This document shows positions 55,588-64,000 of a stretch of 64,000 nucleotides of DNA, in pieces. Where the stretch lies: assembly GCF_023161665.1 (NCBI RefSeq), contig NZ_JALNTW010000001.1, positions 417,061 through 481,060 of the forward strand, read 5' to 3'. Under the pieces are notes generated by a model. That model saw nothing but the letters and a program-made list of their open reading frames with translations, was not told the origin of the DNA and searched no databases. The DNA is from Shewanella sp. 1CM18E (GTDB lineage Bacteria > Pseudomonadota > Gammaproteobacteria > Enterobacterales > Shewanellaceae). The position numbers were made by a program, and so were the translations under genes. The first letter of the stretch is position 1. Each line of letters starts with the position of its first letter.

Positions 55588-56874
55588 TTAAGGTTTACGC
55601 TGGGCTTCATGCTCAGCGTTACTTTTATCTATTAAACTCGGGATTGTGGTGCCTTGCACTAAGATTGAAAACACCACCACAGCGTACGTCATCACCATCA
55701 GCAGCTCACGTAAATCAATATTACTCCCCGATATAATCATCACTCCTGCGGGCAAACTCATCGCCATAGCCAGAGCCAAACCGCCGCGCAGCCCGCCCCA
55801 AACTAATATTTTCTCTGCGTATGAGTTGTAGTGTCTAAAGCGTCGAAACCCAATATACGGTAGGTAAATACTTAGCGTGCGACCAATAAGCACAATTGGC
55901 ACAGCCAGCAACATAAACCACCATAGCTCGGCATCAAAATGTATCAACAGCAACAGTAGACCAAGTAACAAGAACAATAAGGAATTAAAGAACGACTCAA
56001 TCAACAACCAAAAGCTTTCCAAATGCCCCCATTCAGACTCTGCTAACAATTTGGGCACACTGACATTACCAATGATAATACCTGATGCCACCATGGCTAA
56101 TGGGCCTGATACGCCAAGCATATCGGCCCCGACATAACCTGCGCTAGGGATCAATAAAGTCATTAATAGGTATTGGGTTCGCTCTTCTGAAAAGTGCAGC
56201 ATGCCATGAAGTATGGCTGCTAATATTCCGCCATAAAGTAATCCGCCTAGCGCTTCTCTAATAAACAAGCCACTGACACCAGCAACAGTTAACGGCTCTG
56301 TTGAAAATGCCACTTGCGAAATAGCGACAAAAATCACCAGGCCGATACCGTCATTAAATAATGATTCGCCTTCAACTTGAATAGCAATATCTTCTGGCGC
56401 GCCCAACTGCTTAATTATCGCAAGTACCGCAATCGGATCTGTCGGTGAGATAAGCGCCCCAAACAGCAGGCAATAACTAAAGTTAAGCTGCAAACCTAAA
56501 AAACCTGATAGCAGATATAATAAAGCGCCGATAATGGCTGTTGATACTAATGTACCGATAAAGGCAAGCACAAAAATCTCCCACCTTTGTTGCTTCAATA
56601 CATTAAGCTTAATTTGCAAAGCACCAGCAAAAAGTAAAAAGCCCAACATGCCATTTAGCAGAAGGGCTTTAAAATCAAGTTGTTCAAGATCGGTAACTAA
56701 GGTTGAGTAAACTGACACACCAAAGATTTTACCTGCTGCGAGGATAATTAAACTTAAACCAAGCGCCAATGCGGTAATGGTGATGGTCTGCTGCCAACGA
56801 TGTAGCCGTGAAGAAATTAACGAGATCACTAAAGAAAGCGCAGATAAAAGGCAAAGGATTTCGTAGCTTGTCAC
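55588..56874 (-). CDS. NhaP-type Na+(K+)/H+ antiporter (CPA1)
   Basis: 428 residues, about 12 membrane helices. CPA1 signatures are GALISPTDPIAVLAIIKQLG, VEGESLFNDGIGLVIFV and KILVWGGLRGGLALAMAMSLP. It exchanges monovalent cations for protons at the inner membrane. There is no C-terminal regulatory domain. It converges with pheA across 25 bp. Confidence 0.92.
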   Translation of the reverse strand: MTSYEILCLLSALSLVISLISSRLHRWQQTITITALALGLSLIILAAGKIFGVSVYSTLVTDLEQLDFKALLLNGMLGFLLFAGALQIKLNVLKQQRWEIFVLAFIGTLVSTAIIGALLYLLSGFLGLQLNFSYCLLFGALISPTDPIAVLAIIKQLGAPEDIAIQVEGESLFNDGIGLVIFVAISQVAFSTEPLTVAGVSGLFIREALGGLLYGGILAAILHGMLHFSEERTQYLLMTLLIPSAGYVGADMLGVSGPLAMVASGIIIGNVSVPKLLAESEWGHLESFWLLIESFFNSLLFLLLGLLLLLIHFDAELWWFMLLAVPIVLIGRTLSIYLPYIGFRRFRHYNSYAEKILVWGGLRGGLALAMAMSLPAGVMIISGSNIDLRELLMVMTYAVVVFSILVQGTTIPSLIDKSNAEHEAQRKP

Positions 56875-56911
56875 AGGCAGCTCTCAGTCAAATAAAACAG
56901 CTAAGGAAAAG

Positions 56912-57298
56912 TTAAATAGTTCGACCTTCAATCAGGCTAAGCCAGCCTTTGAATACTCGGCCACTAAACCACACTGCTGCCGCCACATACAAAGTTGTAC
57001 TAAGCCATTGTGTGTTAATTAGGTAGGCAACAAACATCACAGCAAACATGCCAATCAGCGACCAGCGCTGCCAACGTAAATGTGATGCAATAAGGCTATT
57101 TGGCTGCGGTGCTGATTCAGACTTTGACTGTGTACTTGATAAAGACAGCCACTGGGATTGAGGCTGATAAATATTGATAAGCAGACTAAGCGCTGCGGGA
57201 ACGAGAAAAAGCGGGAAACAAGCCATCATGCCATACAGCAAGTGAGCTAGGCTTTTATCTTCCAATGCTAGCGGTTGAGAATGTAATGTCGATGCCAT
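56912..57298 (-). CDS. small membrane protein, DUF4870/Tic20-like
   Basis: About 128 residues from ATG 57298 (GGAG six bases upstream; a longer start at 57310 is possible). The pattern is helix (LAHLLYGMMACFPLFLVPAALSLLINIY), a polar stretch, SHLRWQRWSLIGMF, then two more helices. The HxRWQ motif before a membrane helix resembles DUF4870 (Tic20-like) proteins; the function is unknown. It lies downstream of hcr on the same strand, 186 bp away. Confidence 0.72.
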   Translation of the reverse strand: MASTLHSQPLALEDKSLAHLLYGMMACFPLFLVPAALSLLINIYQPQSQWLSLSSTQSKSESAPQPNSLIASHLRWQRWSLIGMFAVMFVAYLINTQWLSTTLYVAAAVWFSGRVFKGWLSLIEGRTI

Positions 57299-57334
57299 AC
57301 GCCACTCCATAGAGACACATTATCTAAGACGATT

Positions 57335-57368
57335 AAAGACAGGCGCAAATCCTTCAAGGCCTGTCTTT
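57335..57368 (-). terminator. probable terminator of hcr
   Basis: AAAGACAGGC and GCCTGTCTTT arms, a perfect 10-bp stem with a 14-base loop; only a short U run follows, so strength is doubtful. Confidence 0.55.
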
Positions 57369-57484
57369 AACCTTACTTTCTCAATCTAAGTTACGCAACT
57401 TTACAAGCTGATTTATTAAAGGTTTCTTTTAATCGACTCAGATAGCTCAAGTTGTTAGCAGCAGCTATTAGCTTCAGTTGTTAA

Positions 57485-58609
57485 CTATAGCTCGAGGCTT
57501 ACATCTGACTTTAACTTAGTTGAACAAGCCAATACGTAACCGGCAGCAATTTGATCAGCTGTTAATGTCATTTGGCTTGAAGATTCAACTTCGCCCTCTA
57601 ACACTTTGCACTTGCAGGCGCCGCACACGCCTGAGCGACAGGCGGCAATAATCGGTAAGCCTTCAGCTTCAATGCCGTCCAGCAGTGTTTGCTCAGCAGA
57701 TAAGGGGCGATTTCTGTCAGCAACACTCAGCATAAAGCCATTCGTTTCTACACTATTATTTTGAGTCTGTACTTGAGCTGCATTGAGTTCTGCACTATCG
57801 CCTTTAAAGCTACCAAAGCTCTCTTGATGAAACTTGCTCATATCAAAGTCTAATGACTCAAGTAATGCCTTAACAGCTTTCATATAAGGCTCTGGACCGC
57901 AGACAAATACAGTACGGGTTTTAAAATCTGGCACTAAACGCGCAAGGTTTTCAGCGTTCAAACGCCCGGCTTGTTTGTCGGTAAACTTAGCGCTCGCTCC
58001 AACATTAGCGAATATGCCAAGCTCTTCCAAAATATAGTTGAGCTTAAAATCAGCACTACGCTCAGCCATCTGCGCGATAGCGGATTCAAAAATCAGATCT
58101 TTGTTGGACTTTGCGCTGTGTAAAAAGCTGATATCTGGTCCCATTTCGGTATCAGTTAACCAGCGTGACATTGAGTACATAGGTGTAATGCCGCAGCCCG
58201 CGCTCAAAAACAGGTATTTCTGGGCAGTAATATCCACCAAGTTAAACGCGCCATCAGGCCCCAAAGCGCGCACAACATGCCCGACTTCAAGGTGATCAGC
58301 CAGGTAGTTAGATACCTTGCCGCCAGCAATTCGCTTCACCGTTAATACAATCGAATAAGGACGTGAAGGTGAAGAGCTAATGGTATAACTGCGGCCAATT
58401 TTCTCGCCGTTAATTTCAAGTAACAGCGTCAAGAACTGCCCCGGTTTAAAATGAAACTTAACAGGTTGTGTGCCTTGGAAGCGAAAGCTCATCACGTCAT
58501 GAGTTTCATTCCACTTTTCAACACAAACTAACTGATGCTCACCCGATTGCCACTGCTGGGCAGAAAATGGATCTGGCATAGAAACCTGACTACTGATTGC
58601 TACATTCAT
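57485..58609 (-). CDS. hcr: NADH oxidoreductase, Hcp reductase
   Basis: 374 residues from ATG 58609 (AGGTAGG upstream; a GTG at 58627 opens a longer ORF). The FAD-binding segment is RSYTISSSPSRPYS, the NAD segment SAGCGITPMYSMSRWL, and the C-terminal plant-type [2Fe-2S] site CRSGVCGACKCKVL...LACS. It supplies electrons to Hcp. It follows hcp by about 100 bp on the same strand, forming the hcp-hcr operon. Confidence 0.94.
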   Translation of the reverse strand: MNVAISSQVSMPDPFSAQQWQSGEHQLVCVEKWNETHDVMSFRFQGTQPVKFHFKPGQFLTLLLEINGEKIGRSYTISSSPSRPYSIVLTVKRIAGGKVSNYLADHLEVGHVVRALGPDGAFNLVDITAQKYLFLSAGCGITPMYSMSRWLTDTEMGPDISFLHSAKSNKDLIFESAIAQMAERSADFKLNYILEELGIFANVGASAKFTDKQAGRLNAENLARLVPDFKTRTVFVCGPEPYMKAVKALLESLDFDMSKFHQESFGSFKGDSAELNAAQVQTQNNSVETNGFMLSVADRNRPLSAEQTLLDGIEAEGLPIIAACRSGVCGACKCKVLEGEVESSSQMTLTADQIAAGYVLACSTKLKSDVSLEL

Positions 58610-58654
58610 ACGACACCTACCTATCACACATTAAAGCGAACAAACTTTAAAACT

Positions 58655-58680
58655 AAAAAATGGCCACACTCTGGTGACCA
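58655..58680 (-). terminator. terminator-like hairpin between hcp and hcr
   Basis: Minus strand: TGGTCAC and GTGGCCA pair with one G-U wobble across a 6-base loop, followed by six U. It lies 34 bp after the hcp stop and may reduce hcr expression relative to hcp. Confidence 0.65.
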
Positions 58681-58713
58681 TTCTTGACTTAACTTTCACC
58701 CAATTAGTTAACG

Positions 58714-60378
58714 CTACGCGACGTTAAGCACGCGGTTTAAATCAGCTTCAACTGTGGTGGTGTTACGCAGACCAAACTTCTCTTCTAGCACTTTAGCTAG
58801 ATTAGGCGTTAAGAATGCTGGCGCTGTTGGGCCTGTCATGATGTCTTTCACACCCAGAGACAATAGCGTTAGCAGTACCACAATCGCTTTTTGCTCAAAC
58901 CAAGAAAGGACTAACGTAAGTGGCAATTCATTGATGTCACACTCGAACGCTTCAGAAAGCGCAATCGCAAGCTGAATAGCCGAGTAAGCATCGTTACACT
59001 GACCAATATCCAATAGACGTGGAATACCATTAATGTCACCAAACTCAAGCTTGTTGAACTTATACTTACCACAACCTAGGGTTAGAATAACTGAGTCAGC
59101 CGGTGCTTGAGTCGCGATATCAGTGAAATAGCCACGCTCTTGCTTATCACCGTCACAACCGCCTACCAAGAAGAAATGCTTGATTGCACCACTCTTCACA
59201 TTTTCAATTACGGTAGGAGCCGCTGCCATTAGCGCATTACGAGCAAAACCTATGGTGATTAGATGGGGGATCTCATCATAGATAAAGCCTTCTAAAGACT
59301 CAGCTTTAGCAATCACTTCGCTAAAATCATCACCAATAATATGAGTCACACCAGGCCAGCCAACAATGCTACGAGTAAAGATACGGTCTGAATAGTCACC
59401 AACATTTGGGTCGATGATACAGTTAGATGTCATCACTACCGCGCCAGGGAATGTGGCAAATTCTTTTTGCTGGTTTTGCCAAGCGCTGCCGTAGTTACCC
59501 ACTAAGTGTGGGTACTTTTTAAGTTCAGGGTAAGCCAGTGCAGGCAGCATCTCACCGTGAGTGAAGACGTTGATGTCTTTACCTTGGGTTTGCTCAAGGA
59601 TCAGCTCTAAATCTTTCATGTCGTGACCCGACACTAAAATCGCCTTACCTTTAACAGACTTAGTATTAACTTGAGTAGGTTCTGGGTGACCAAATGCATG
59701 AGTCTCACCTTCATCAAGCATGGCCATTACGCGGTAGTTAAGCTGACCAATCTGCATAGCAGTGTTAAATAGCTTGTCTGCATCAACTGAGTCTTCGCCA
59801 AGAAACGCCATGATCTGGTGGAATTCACCAGCCACTTCATCGCTAGTTTGCTCAAGCACACGAGCGTGCTCCATATAAGCTGCAGCGCCTTTAAGGCCGT
59901 ATAAACAAAGCAAACGTAAACCCATGATATCTTCATGGACCTCATCTTTGCCGCGATTAGGCACAGCTTGTAGAGCTTGAGATAGCATTTCAGGCTTAGT
60001 CGCACCTAGTACCAATTGCATAGGCGCATTCATTGGTTTAGCTTGGATATTGAGCTCGCTGCACTTAGCTTCATAAGCCGCTTTTAAGCGATTACGGAAG
60101 GTTTCAGCTTGAGTGGTGTAAGCGATAATACGCTCATCATCAAAATTCACATTGGTTAGTGTCGCAAAGAATGCTTTAGGCACGAAGGTATCAATCTCAT
60201 GATCAACAATACCTACTTCACGAGCAAGGGCTGCGTATGAAGATACGCCTTGTAAGATATAAATAAGAAGATCTTGTAAGTCTGAAGTATCTGAAGACTT
60301 ACCGCACATACCTTGCGTGTAACTACAGCCATTACCCGCAGGTGTTCTAATTGTTTGCTCACATTGAATACAAAACAC
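58714..60378 (-). CDS. hcp: hybrid cluster protein (hydroxylamine reductase / NO reductase)
   Basis: 554 residues. N-terminal cysteines Cys3, Cys6, Cys18 and Cys25 (MFCIQCEQT...GCSYTQGMC) have the C-x2-C-x11-C-x6-C spacing of the E. coli-type class with a [2Fe-2S] cluster. The hybrid-cluster ligands appear in [24 protein letters not shown] and [10 protein letters not shown]. In E. coli it reduces NO at low concentration under anaerobiosis. An NsrR-like site lies 25 bp upstream of the start. Confidence 0.97.
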   Translation of the reverse strand: MFCIQCEQTIRTPAGNGCSYTQGMCGKSSDTSDLQDLLIYILQGVSSYAALAREVGIVDHEIDTFVPKAFFATLTNVNFDDERIIAYTTQAETFRNRLKAAYEAKCSELNIQAKPMNAPMQLVLGATKPEMLSQALQAVPNRGKDEVHEDIMGLRLLCLYGLKGAAAYMEHARVLEQTSDEVAGEFHQIMAFLGEDSVDADKLFNTAMQIGQLNYRVMAMLDEGETHAFGHPEPTQVNTKSVKGKAILVSGHDMKDLELILEQTQGKDINVFTHGEMLPALAYPELKKYPHLVGNYGSAWQNQQKEFATFPGAVVMTSNCIIDPNVGDYSDRIFTRSIVGWPGVTHIIGDDFSEVIAKAESLEGFIYDEIPHLITIGFARNALMAAAPTVIENVKSGAIKHFFLVGGCDGDKQERGYFTDIATQAPADSVILTLGCGKYKFNKLEFGDINGIPRLLDIGQCNDAYSAIQLAIALSEAFECDINELPLTLVLSWFEQKAIVVLLTLLSLGVKDIMTGPTAPAFLTPNLAKVLEEKFGLRNTTTVEADLNRVLNVA

Positions 60379-60402
60379 GACACTAACTCCTATAATTTAA
60401 TC

Positions 60403-60419
60403 ATGCATTTTATTTACAT
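60403..60419. promoter_or_regulatory. NsrR-like operator upstream of hcp
   Basis: ATGCATTTTATTTACAT matches the 17-base core of the NsrR consensus (ATGYATTTNAAATRCAT) at all but two positions. Control of hcp-hcr by the NO sensor NsrR is known in many gammaproteobacteria. Confidence 0.65.
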
Positions 60420-60689
60420 GTTTTAAGATTAGTCTACGCTTCTTGAAAATTTGCAAAAGGACTTTCTATGATCAAAGGCTGAAACTATGAAAGAGATCAC
60501 TTTTAGATTTCACTAATAAAGACTAAAAATGCCAACACATCTATAGGGTAAAGTCCCTACTTTCAAATACTAAGGTAACTTTTTAAAAAAACTTAATCGA
60601 AGGAGGATTAAAAACATCCTGTCAGAGATGAGTTAATAGGGTACTGATTACCATTATCAACAACTGCCTTATTTCTGCAGCTAAAAACG

Positions 60690-60713
60690 AAAAAAGGCGC
60701 CTAAGCGCCTTTT
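60690..60713 (-). terminator. terminator of aroF-tyrA
   Basis: AAAAGGCGC and GCGCCTTTT arms with a 4-base loop; the A tract on the left gives the U run for minus-strand transcripts. It lies 60 bp past the tyrA stop. Confidence 0.9.
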
Positions 60714-60772
60714 ATAAAGTGTACTCATTCATGCTAAAAACGGATCAAAATGATCAGACTTAGCACTTTGCG

Positions 60773-61927
60773 TTAGCCGGTTTTCATATCGTTAACTGAC
60801 TGCAACATTGCCCGGCTTTCACGTTGAAACTGCGGCGCGAAGTCGCCAAACCAACGCGAGACTTCAGCAAACTGCTCGACAAAGGCGTCACGGTTACCGG
60901 ACTTTAAAATAGATAATGCTTGGGAATAGTTATCTAAGTAATCACCAATCGCCACTAAACTTTCTTCTTGAGCGAAAATAATGTCGGCGTATAACTCTGG
61001 GCTCTGGGCAAACAAGCGACCTACCATCGCCAGCTCTAAGCGGTAAATTGGCGAGCTAAATTGCAGTAATGACTCGATATCGGCTTCTTCTTTGTATAGG
61101 TTTAAGCCGTATACAAATGAGGAGAAGTGTCGCATCGCCTGTACAAGTTGCATAGCTTTATCATGCTTACTCGGCTCAGCTTCAACAATGCGTGCGCCCC
61201 AAATTTCAATCTGTTCAATCAGCCATTGATACGCATCAGCATCACGACCATGACACACCACCACAACTTGTTTAGCAAGGCTGCCCACATCCGGACCGAA
61301 CATTGGGTGCAACCCCAGTACCGGGCCTGAGTGTGCAGCAAGCATTGCCTCTACCGGCGCGCCTTTAATCGATGTGAGATCTGCAAGAATACAGTCTTTA
61401 GGTAGATTAGTGAGTTTGTCGGCAATCAACTCACAGGTAATATTGATTGGCACAGTCACGATCACTAAGCCTGCACCATCAAAAATGCTTTCGCTATTGA
61501 CCCAGTCATCTTTATCCAAGCTTTTAACTTGGTAACCTGACAGCGTTAGCATCTGCGAGAATAACCCGCCAAGCTTACCTTCACCGCCCACGATCACCAC
61601 ATGGCCTAAATCTTGTTTTACTTGCTTAAAACCAACATCTTTCTCGTTGAGGTAAGACTCACGCATCAGTCGGCGCAGGATATCTTCAATCAATTGCGGC
61701 GCAACATTCATGGCTTTGGCTTCAGCACGGCGTTTAGCCAGCATGTTGGCTTCACGCTGCGGCGCATAAATCGGTAAACCAGCACCATGCTTTACCGCGC
61801 CAACTTGAGCGACTAAATCGAGACGCTTTCTAAGTAAGTGTAGAAGCTGCTGATCAACACCATCAATTAAGCCTCTTAGGTTTTCAAGCTCTGCTGTCGT
61901 CTTCTCATTCATTAATCTTTCTTCCAT
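60773..61927 (-). CDS. tyrA: bifunctional chorismate mutase / prephenate dehydrogenase
   Basis: 384 residues. The N-terminal AroQ-type mutase ([30 protein letters not shown]) is followed by the dehydrogenase with Rossmann motif [23 protein letters not shown] and [20 protein letters not shown]. It makes hydroxyphenylpyruvate for tyrosine. ATG 61927 overlaps the aroF stop (TGATG), so translation is coupled; [10 protein letters not shown] at 61912 is an alternative start. Confidence 0.96.
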   Translation of the reverse strand: MEERLMNEKTTAELENLRGLIDGVDQQLLHLLRKRLDLVAQVGAVKHGAGLPIYAPQREANMLAKRRAEAKAMNVAPQLIEDILRRLMRESYLNEKDVGFKQVKQDLGHVVIVGGEGKLGGLFSQMLTLSGYQVKSLDKDDWVNSESIFDGAGLVIVTVPINITCELIADKLTNLPKDCILADLTSIKGAPVEAMLAAHSGPVLGLHPMFGPDVGSLAKQVVVVCHGRDADAYQWLIEQIEIWGARIVEAEPSKHDKAMQLVQAMRHFSSFVYGLNLYKEEADIESLLQFSSPIYRLELAMVGRLFAQSPELYADIIFAQEESLVAIGDYLDNYSQALSILKSGNRDAFVEQFAEVSRWFGDFAPQFQRESRAMLQSVNDMKTG

Positions 61928-63018
61928 CAGCCATTTGCTACTTTGAGCATATCAAATCTTGTCGGTAATACCGATGCTAAATCACTTGCACCTTGGCGAA
62001 GTAACGCTTCAGTGGTCTGCCAATCAATACAGGCGTCGGTAACTGATACACCATAAGCTAATTGATCAAGTGGCAGGTCGCTGCTTTGTTTACCCGCATT
62101 TAAGTGGCTTTCGAGCATCACCCCAATAATGGATTTATTACCTAAAGCGATTTGGTTAAATACGTCTTCACACACTGGTTTTTGCTTATTGTGATCTTTT
62201 GATGAATTGCCATGGCTGCAATCAACGATTAAGCGTGCACTTAAATTTGCAGCATGTAGCTGCTGCTCACACTCTGCCACACTCGCGGCATCGTAATTCG
62301 GCGTTTTACCGCCACGCAGAATCACATGACCGTCTGGATTTCCTGCAGTTTGTAATAGCGCTACCTGCCCTTGCTGGTTAATCCCCATAAAGCGATGACC
62401 ACTAGCAGCAGATTCTAGCGCGTTAATGGCAACACCTAGCTTGCCGTCAGTGCCATTTTTAAAGCCAACAGGCATAGAAAGACCCGATGCCATTTCGCGG
62501 TGCGTTTGCGACTCAGTCGTGCGCGCGCCAATTGCAGACCAAGTGATAAGCTCTGACATGTACTGTGGGCTAATAGGGTCTAACGCTTCAGTGGCGACAG
62601 GCAACTCAAGTTCAGCAAGCCAAATCATCAACTCACGGGCTTTTCTAAGACCTTTATCGACATCAAAGGATTCATCCATATCAGGATCATTAATCATGCC
62701 CTTCCAGCCAACTGTGGTACGCGGCTTTTCAAAGTAAACCCGCATCAGAACAAAGAACTCATCGCCTAATTCGTCATGCAGTTTTTTAAGCTTAAGCGCG
62801 TACTCTTTAGCTGCATCAATATCATGGATAGAGCAAGGACCTGAAATCACCAATACGCGGTTGTCACGTTTATGCACTATGTCTGCAACCGTTTTGCGGG
62901 CATTAAGTACGTATTGATAAGCATGCTTAGACAAAGGCAGATCGCGTTTTAGTTCTTCCGGGGTTACCAGCACTTGCTCGGAACTAATATGAACATTGTT
63001 GATTGTGTCTTGTTGCAT
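61927..63018 (-). CDS. aroF: DAHP synthase (type I-alpha, AroF-like)
   Basis: 363 residues from ATG 63018 (AGGTGA five bases upstream; a GTG at 63027 is possible). Type I-alpha signatures [60 protein letters not shown] and [11 protein letters not shown] are all intact, in contrast to the DAHP-synthase-like domain of PheA. It catalyses the first step of the shikimate pathway. Pairing with tyrA suggests the tyrosine-sensitive isoenzyme. Confidence 0.96.
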   Translation of the reverse strand: MQQDTINNVHISSEQVLVTPEELKRDLPLSKHAYQYVLNARKTVADIVHKRDNRVLVISGPCSIHDIDAAKEYALKLKKLHDELGDEFFVLMRVYFEKPRTTVGWKGMINDPDMDESFDVDKGLRKARELMIWLAELELPVATEALDPISPQYMSELITWSAIGARTTESQTHREMASGLSMPVGFKNGTDGKLGVAINALESAASGHRFMGINQQGQVALLQTAGNPDGHVILRGGKTPNYDAASVAECEQQLHAANLSARLIVDCSHGNSSKDHNKQKPVCEDVFNQIALGNKSIIGVMLESHLNAGKQSSDLPLDQLAYGVSVTDACIDWQTTEALLRQGASDLASVLPTRFDMLKVANG

Positions 63019-63323
63019 GTTTATCACCTGTATTTATCGCTTACTGTATTTCGCTGCCAGTTTCTATTTCACTGAAAAACGTCTCAATTGCTGTCCTTGT
63101 GATTGTTATCAATCAAACCACAAGTAATATTGTAACGGTACACCATTACACCTTGAGAACACTATGCCTATTCGTGCTGTTGAGATCAAGCACTGATTTT
63201 AAATAATGAAAAATTTAGCGGTAAGGTAAGTGAAGAAGGCTTACTAAATTTTAGCCAACAAAAAACCGCCATATAGGCGGTTTCTCGTGCGAACACTGCA
63301 TCTTTTTTTTAGCGAGTACTAAA
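63019..63323. promoter_or_regulatory. intergenic region between aroF and rplS
   Basis: 305 bp without a gene. It holds the aroF promoter region and the rplS terminator. A loose dyad TGTAA-N10-TTACA (63131-63150) is the only TyrR-like sequence seen and has the wrong spacing. Confidence 0.5.
63261..63283 (-). terminator. terminator of the trmD-rplS operon
   Basis: AAACCGCC and GGCGGTTT arms with a 5-base loop; the A tract provides the U run on the minus strand. About 40 bp after the rplS stop. Confidence 0.9.
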
Positions 63324-63677
63324 TTACTTAGTAGCAAGCTTCTCACGGATACGTGCAGACTTGCCTGAACGATCACGTAGGTAGTAAAGCTTAGCACGAC
63401 GAACACGGCCGCGACGCTTAACTTCGATGCTAGAGATGATTGGGCTGTGAGTCTGGAACGCACGCTCAACACCTTCACCATTAGAGATTTTACGTACTGT
63501 GAATGCAGAGTGAACGCCGCGGTTACGCTTAGCGATTACAACGCCTTCAAACGCCTGTAGACGCTCTTTACCGCCTTCTACAACACGTACTTTAACAACT
63601 ACTGTATCACCGGCACCAAATTGTGGTACGTCGGTTTTCATTTGCTCTTCGTTGAGCATTTTGATGATGTTATTCAT
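63324..63677 (-). CDS. rplS: 50S ribosomal protein L19
   Basis: 117 residues. [53 protein letters not shown] and [25 protein letters not shown] are the family sequence. Located at the 30S-50S interface. It is the last gene of the rpsP-rimM-trmD-rplS operon, 36 bp after trmD. Confidence 0.98.
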   Translation of the reverse strand: MNNIIKMLNEEQMKTDVPQFGAGDTVVVKVRVVEGGKERLQAFEGVVIAKRNRGVHSAFTVRKISNGEGVERAFQTHSPIISSIEVKRRGRVRRAKLYYLRDRSGKSARIREKLATK

Positions 63678-63713
63678 TAAATAAACTCCATACTAGTAAT
63701 AACTGCGCTTCGA

Positions 63714-64000
63714 CTAATCATCTTGTTTGATGCTGTCAACAAATTCGGCTAAAAGCTTCTCTTGTTCGCCAGTCAGAGCTAGATTTTCAAGTAATTCTGG
63801 TCGTCTCAACAAAGTCCTACCTAGGCTTTGCTGTAGACGCCAGCGTCTAATATGTTCGTGGTTGCCACTTAGTAATACGGCTGGAACATCCAGTCCATCC
63901 AAACTTTCAGGACGCGTATAGTGGGGGCAATCCAGTAATCCGTCAGAGAAAGAGTCTTGCTCTGCAGAAGCTTGCTTTCCTAGCACGCCAGGAACCAATC
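63714..64000 (-). CDS. trmD: tRNA (guanine37-N1)-methyltransferase, 5' part cut by window edge
   Basis: The visible C-terminal part (about 95 residues) runs off the right edge. [50 protein letters not shown] contains the SPOUT knot region and tRNA-binding segment of TrmD. It methylates G37 of tRNAs using S-adenosylmethionine. The true start lies beyond the window; the internal ATG at 63998 is not the start. Confidence 0.95.

Larger units (their letters stand above)
60379..60772. promoter_or_regulatory. intergenic region between hcp and tyrA
   Basis: 394 bp, no gene. It holds the NsrR-like site next to hcp and the tyrA terminator at 60690-60713; nothing else is recognised. Confidence 0.6.

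Noticed and set aside
63131..63150. TyrR box upstream of aroF (TGTAA-N10-TTACA)
   Set aside because: The spacing is two bases longer than TGTAAA-N6-TTTACA and the inner bases do not match.
63251..63481. Minus-strand ORF of 76 codons overlapping rplS
   Set aside because: It is another reading frame of rplS running through the operon terminator.

Overview
The window reads as chromosome from a marine gammaproteobacterium, almost certainly a Shewanella. The evidence is protein similarity recognised from memory, a LacI-type NagR/chitin locus, the ribF-ileS-lspA-fkpB-ispH block next to type IV pilus minor pilins, raiA-pheL-pheA facing aroF-tyrA, and AT-rich spacers. I see no phage, integron, CRISPR array, rRNA or tRNA gene. 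The only mobile-type sequence is a 385 bp MITE-like element with scattered partial ends.

Region 1 (1-14231) is one end of a chitin/N-acetylglucosamine locus. A GH20 hexosaminidase lipoprotein (cut by the left edge), a methyl-accepting chemotaxis protein and a solute-binding-like protein form a leftward operon. A TauE/SafE permease, a SapC-family protein and a tryptophan-halogenase-like flavoprotein run rightward. A second halogenase-like protein and a TonB-dependent receptor run leftward, followed by a LacI-type regulator. Three copies of the same 14-bp operator (TGACAACGCTGTCA) sit upstream of these units and tie them into one regulon.

Region 2 (14306-30648) holds glnB, two tandem FimT/GspH pseudopilins, and a leftward minor-pilin operon (pilV, pilW, pilX, pilY1, pilE and a small exported protein). 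It continues with housekeeping genes ispH, fkpB, lspA, ileS, ribF, murJ and rpsT. Region 3 (30649-43824) has the MITE, an ArsR/HlyU-like regulator, an M28 peptidase lipoprotein, yaaA, an alanine:Na+ symporter, an OmpA-family porin, tal-pgi, a small DUF3545-type protein, a hemerythrin, endonuclease IV and a small lipoprotein.

Region 4 (44064-64000) is rich in amino-acid biosynthesis. It holds the thrABC operon with a thrL attenuator, slyD with a metal-binding tail, trpR, a cytochrome c'/cytochrome b pair and raiA. Then come pheL-pheA with an attenuator, a Na+/H+ antiporter, the hcp-hcr nitrosative-stress operon with an NsrR-like site, aroF-tyrA, and rplS-trmD (trmD cut by the right edge).

The most unusual observation is PheA. 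At 657 residues it carries, after the normal chorismate mutase, prephenate dehydratase and ACT domains, about 230 residues that align by eye with type I-beta DAHP synthase but have lost the catalytic signature residues. This looks like a pseudoenzyme fused to the phenylalanine branch enzyme. Other points of interest are an intrinsic-terminator-like hairpin with a competing fold in the leader of the chemotaxis/hexosaminidase operon, the halogenase/SapC genes inside a chitin regulon, and a lone minus-strand terminator 500 bp beyond the arsR-type gene.
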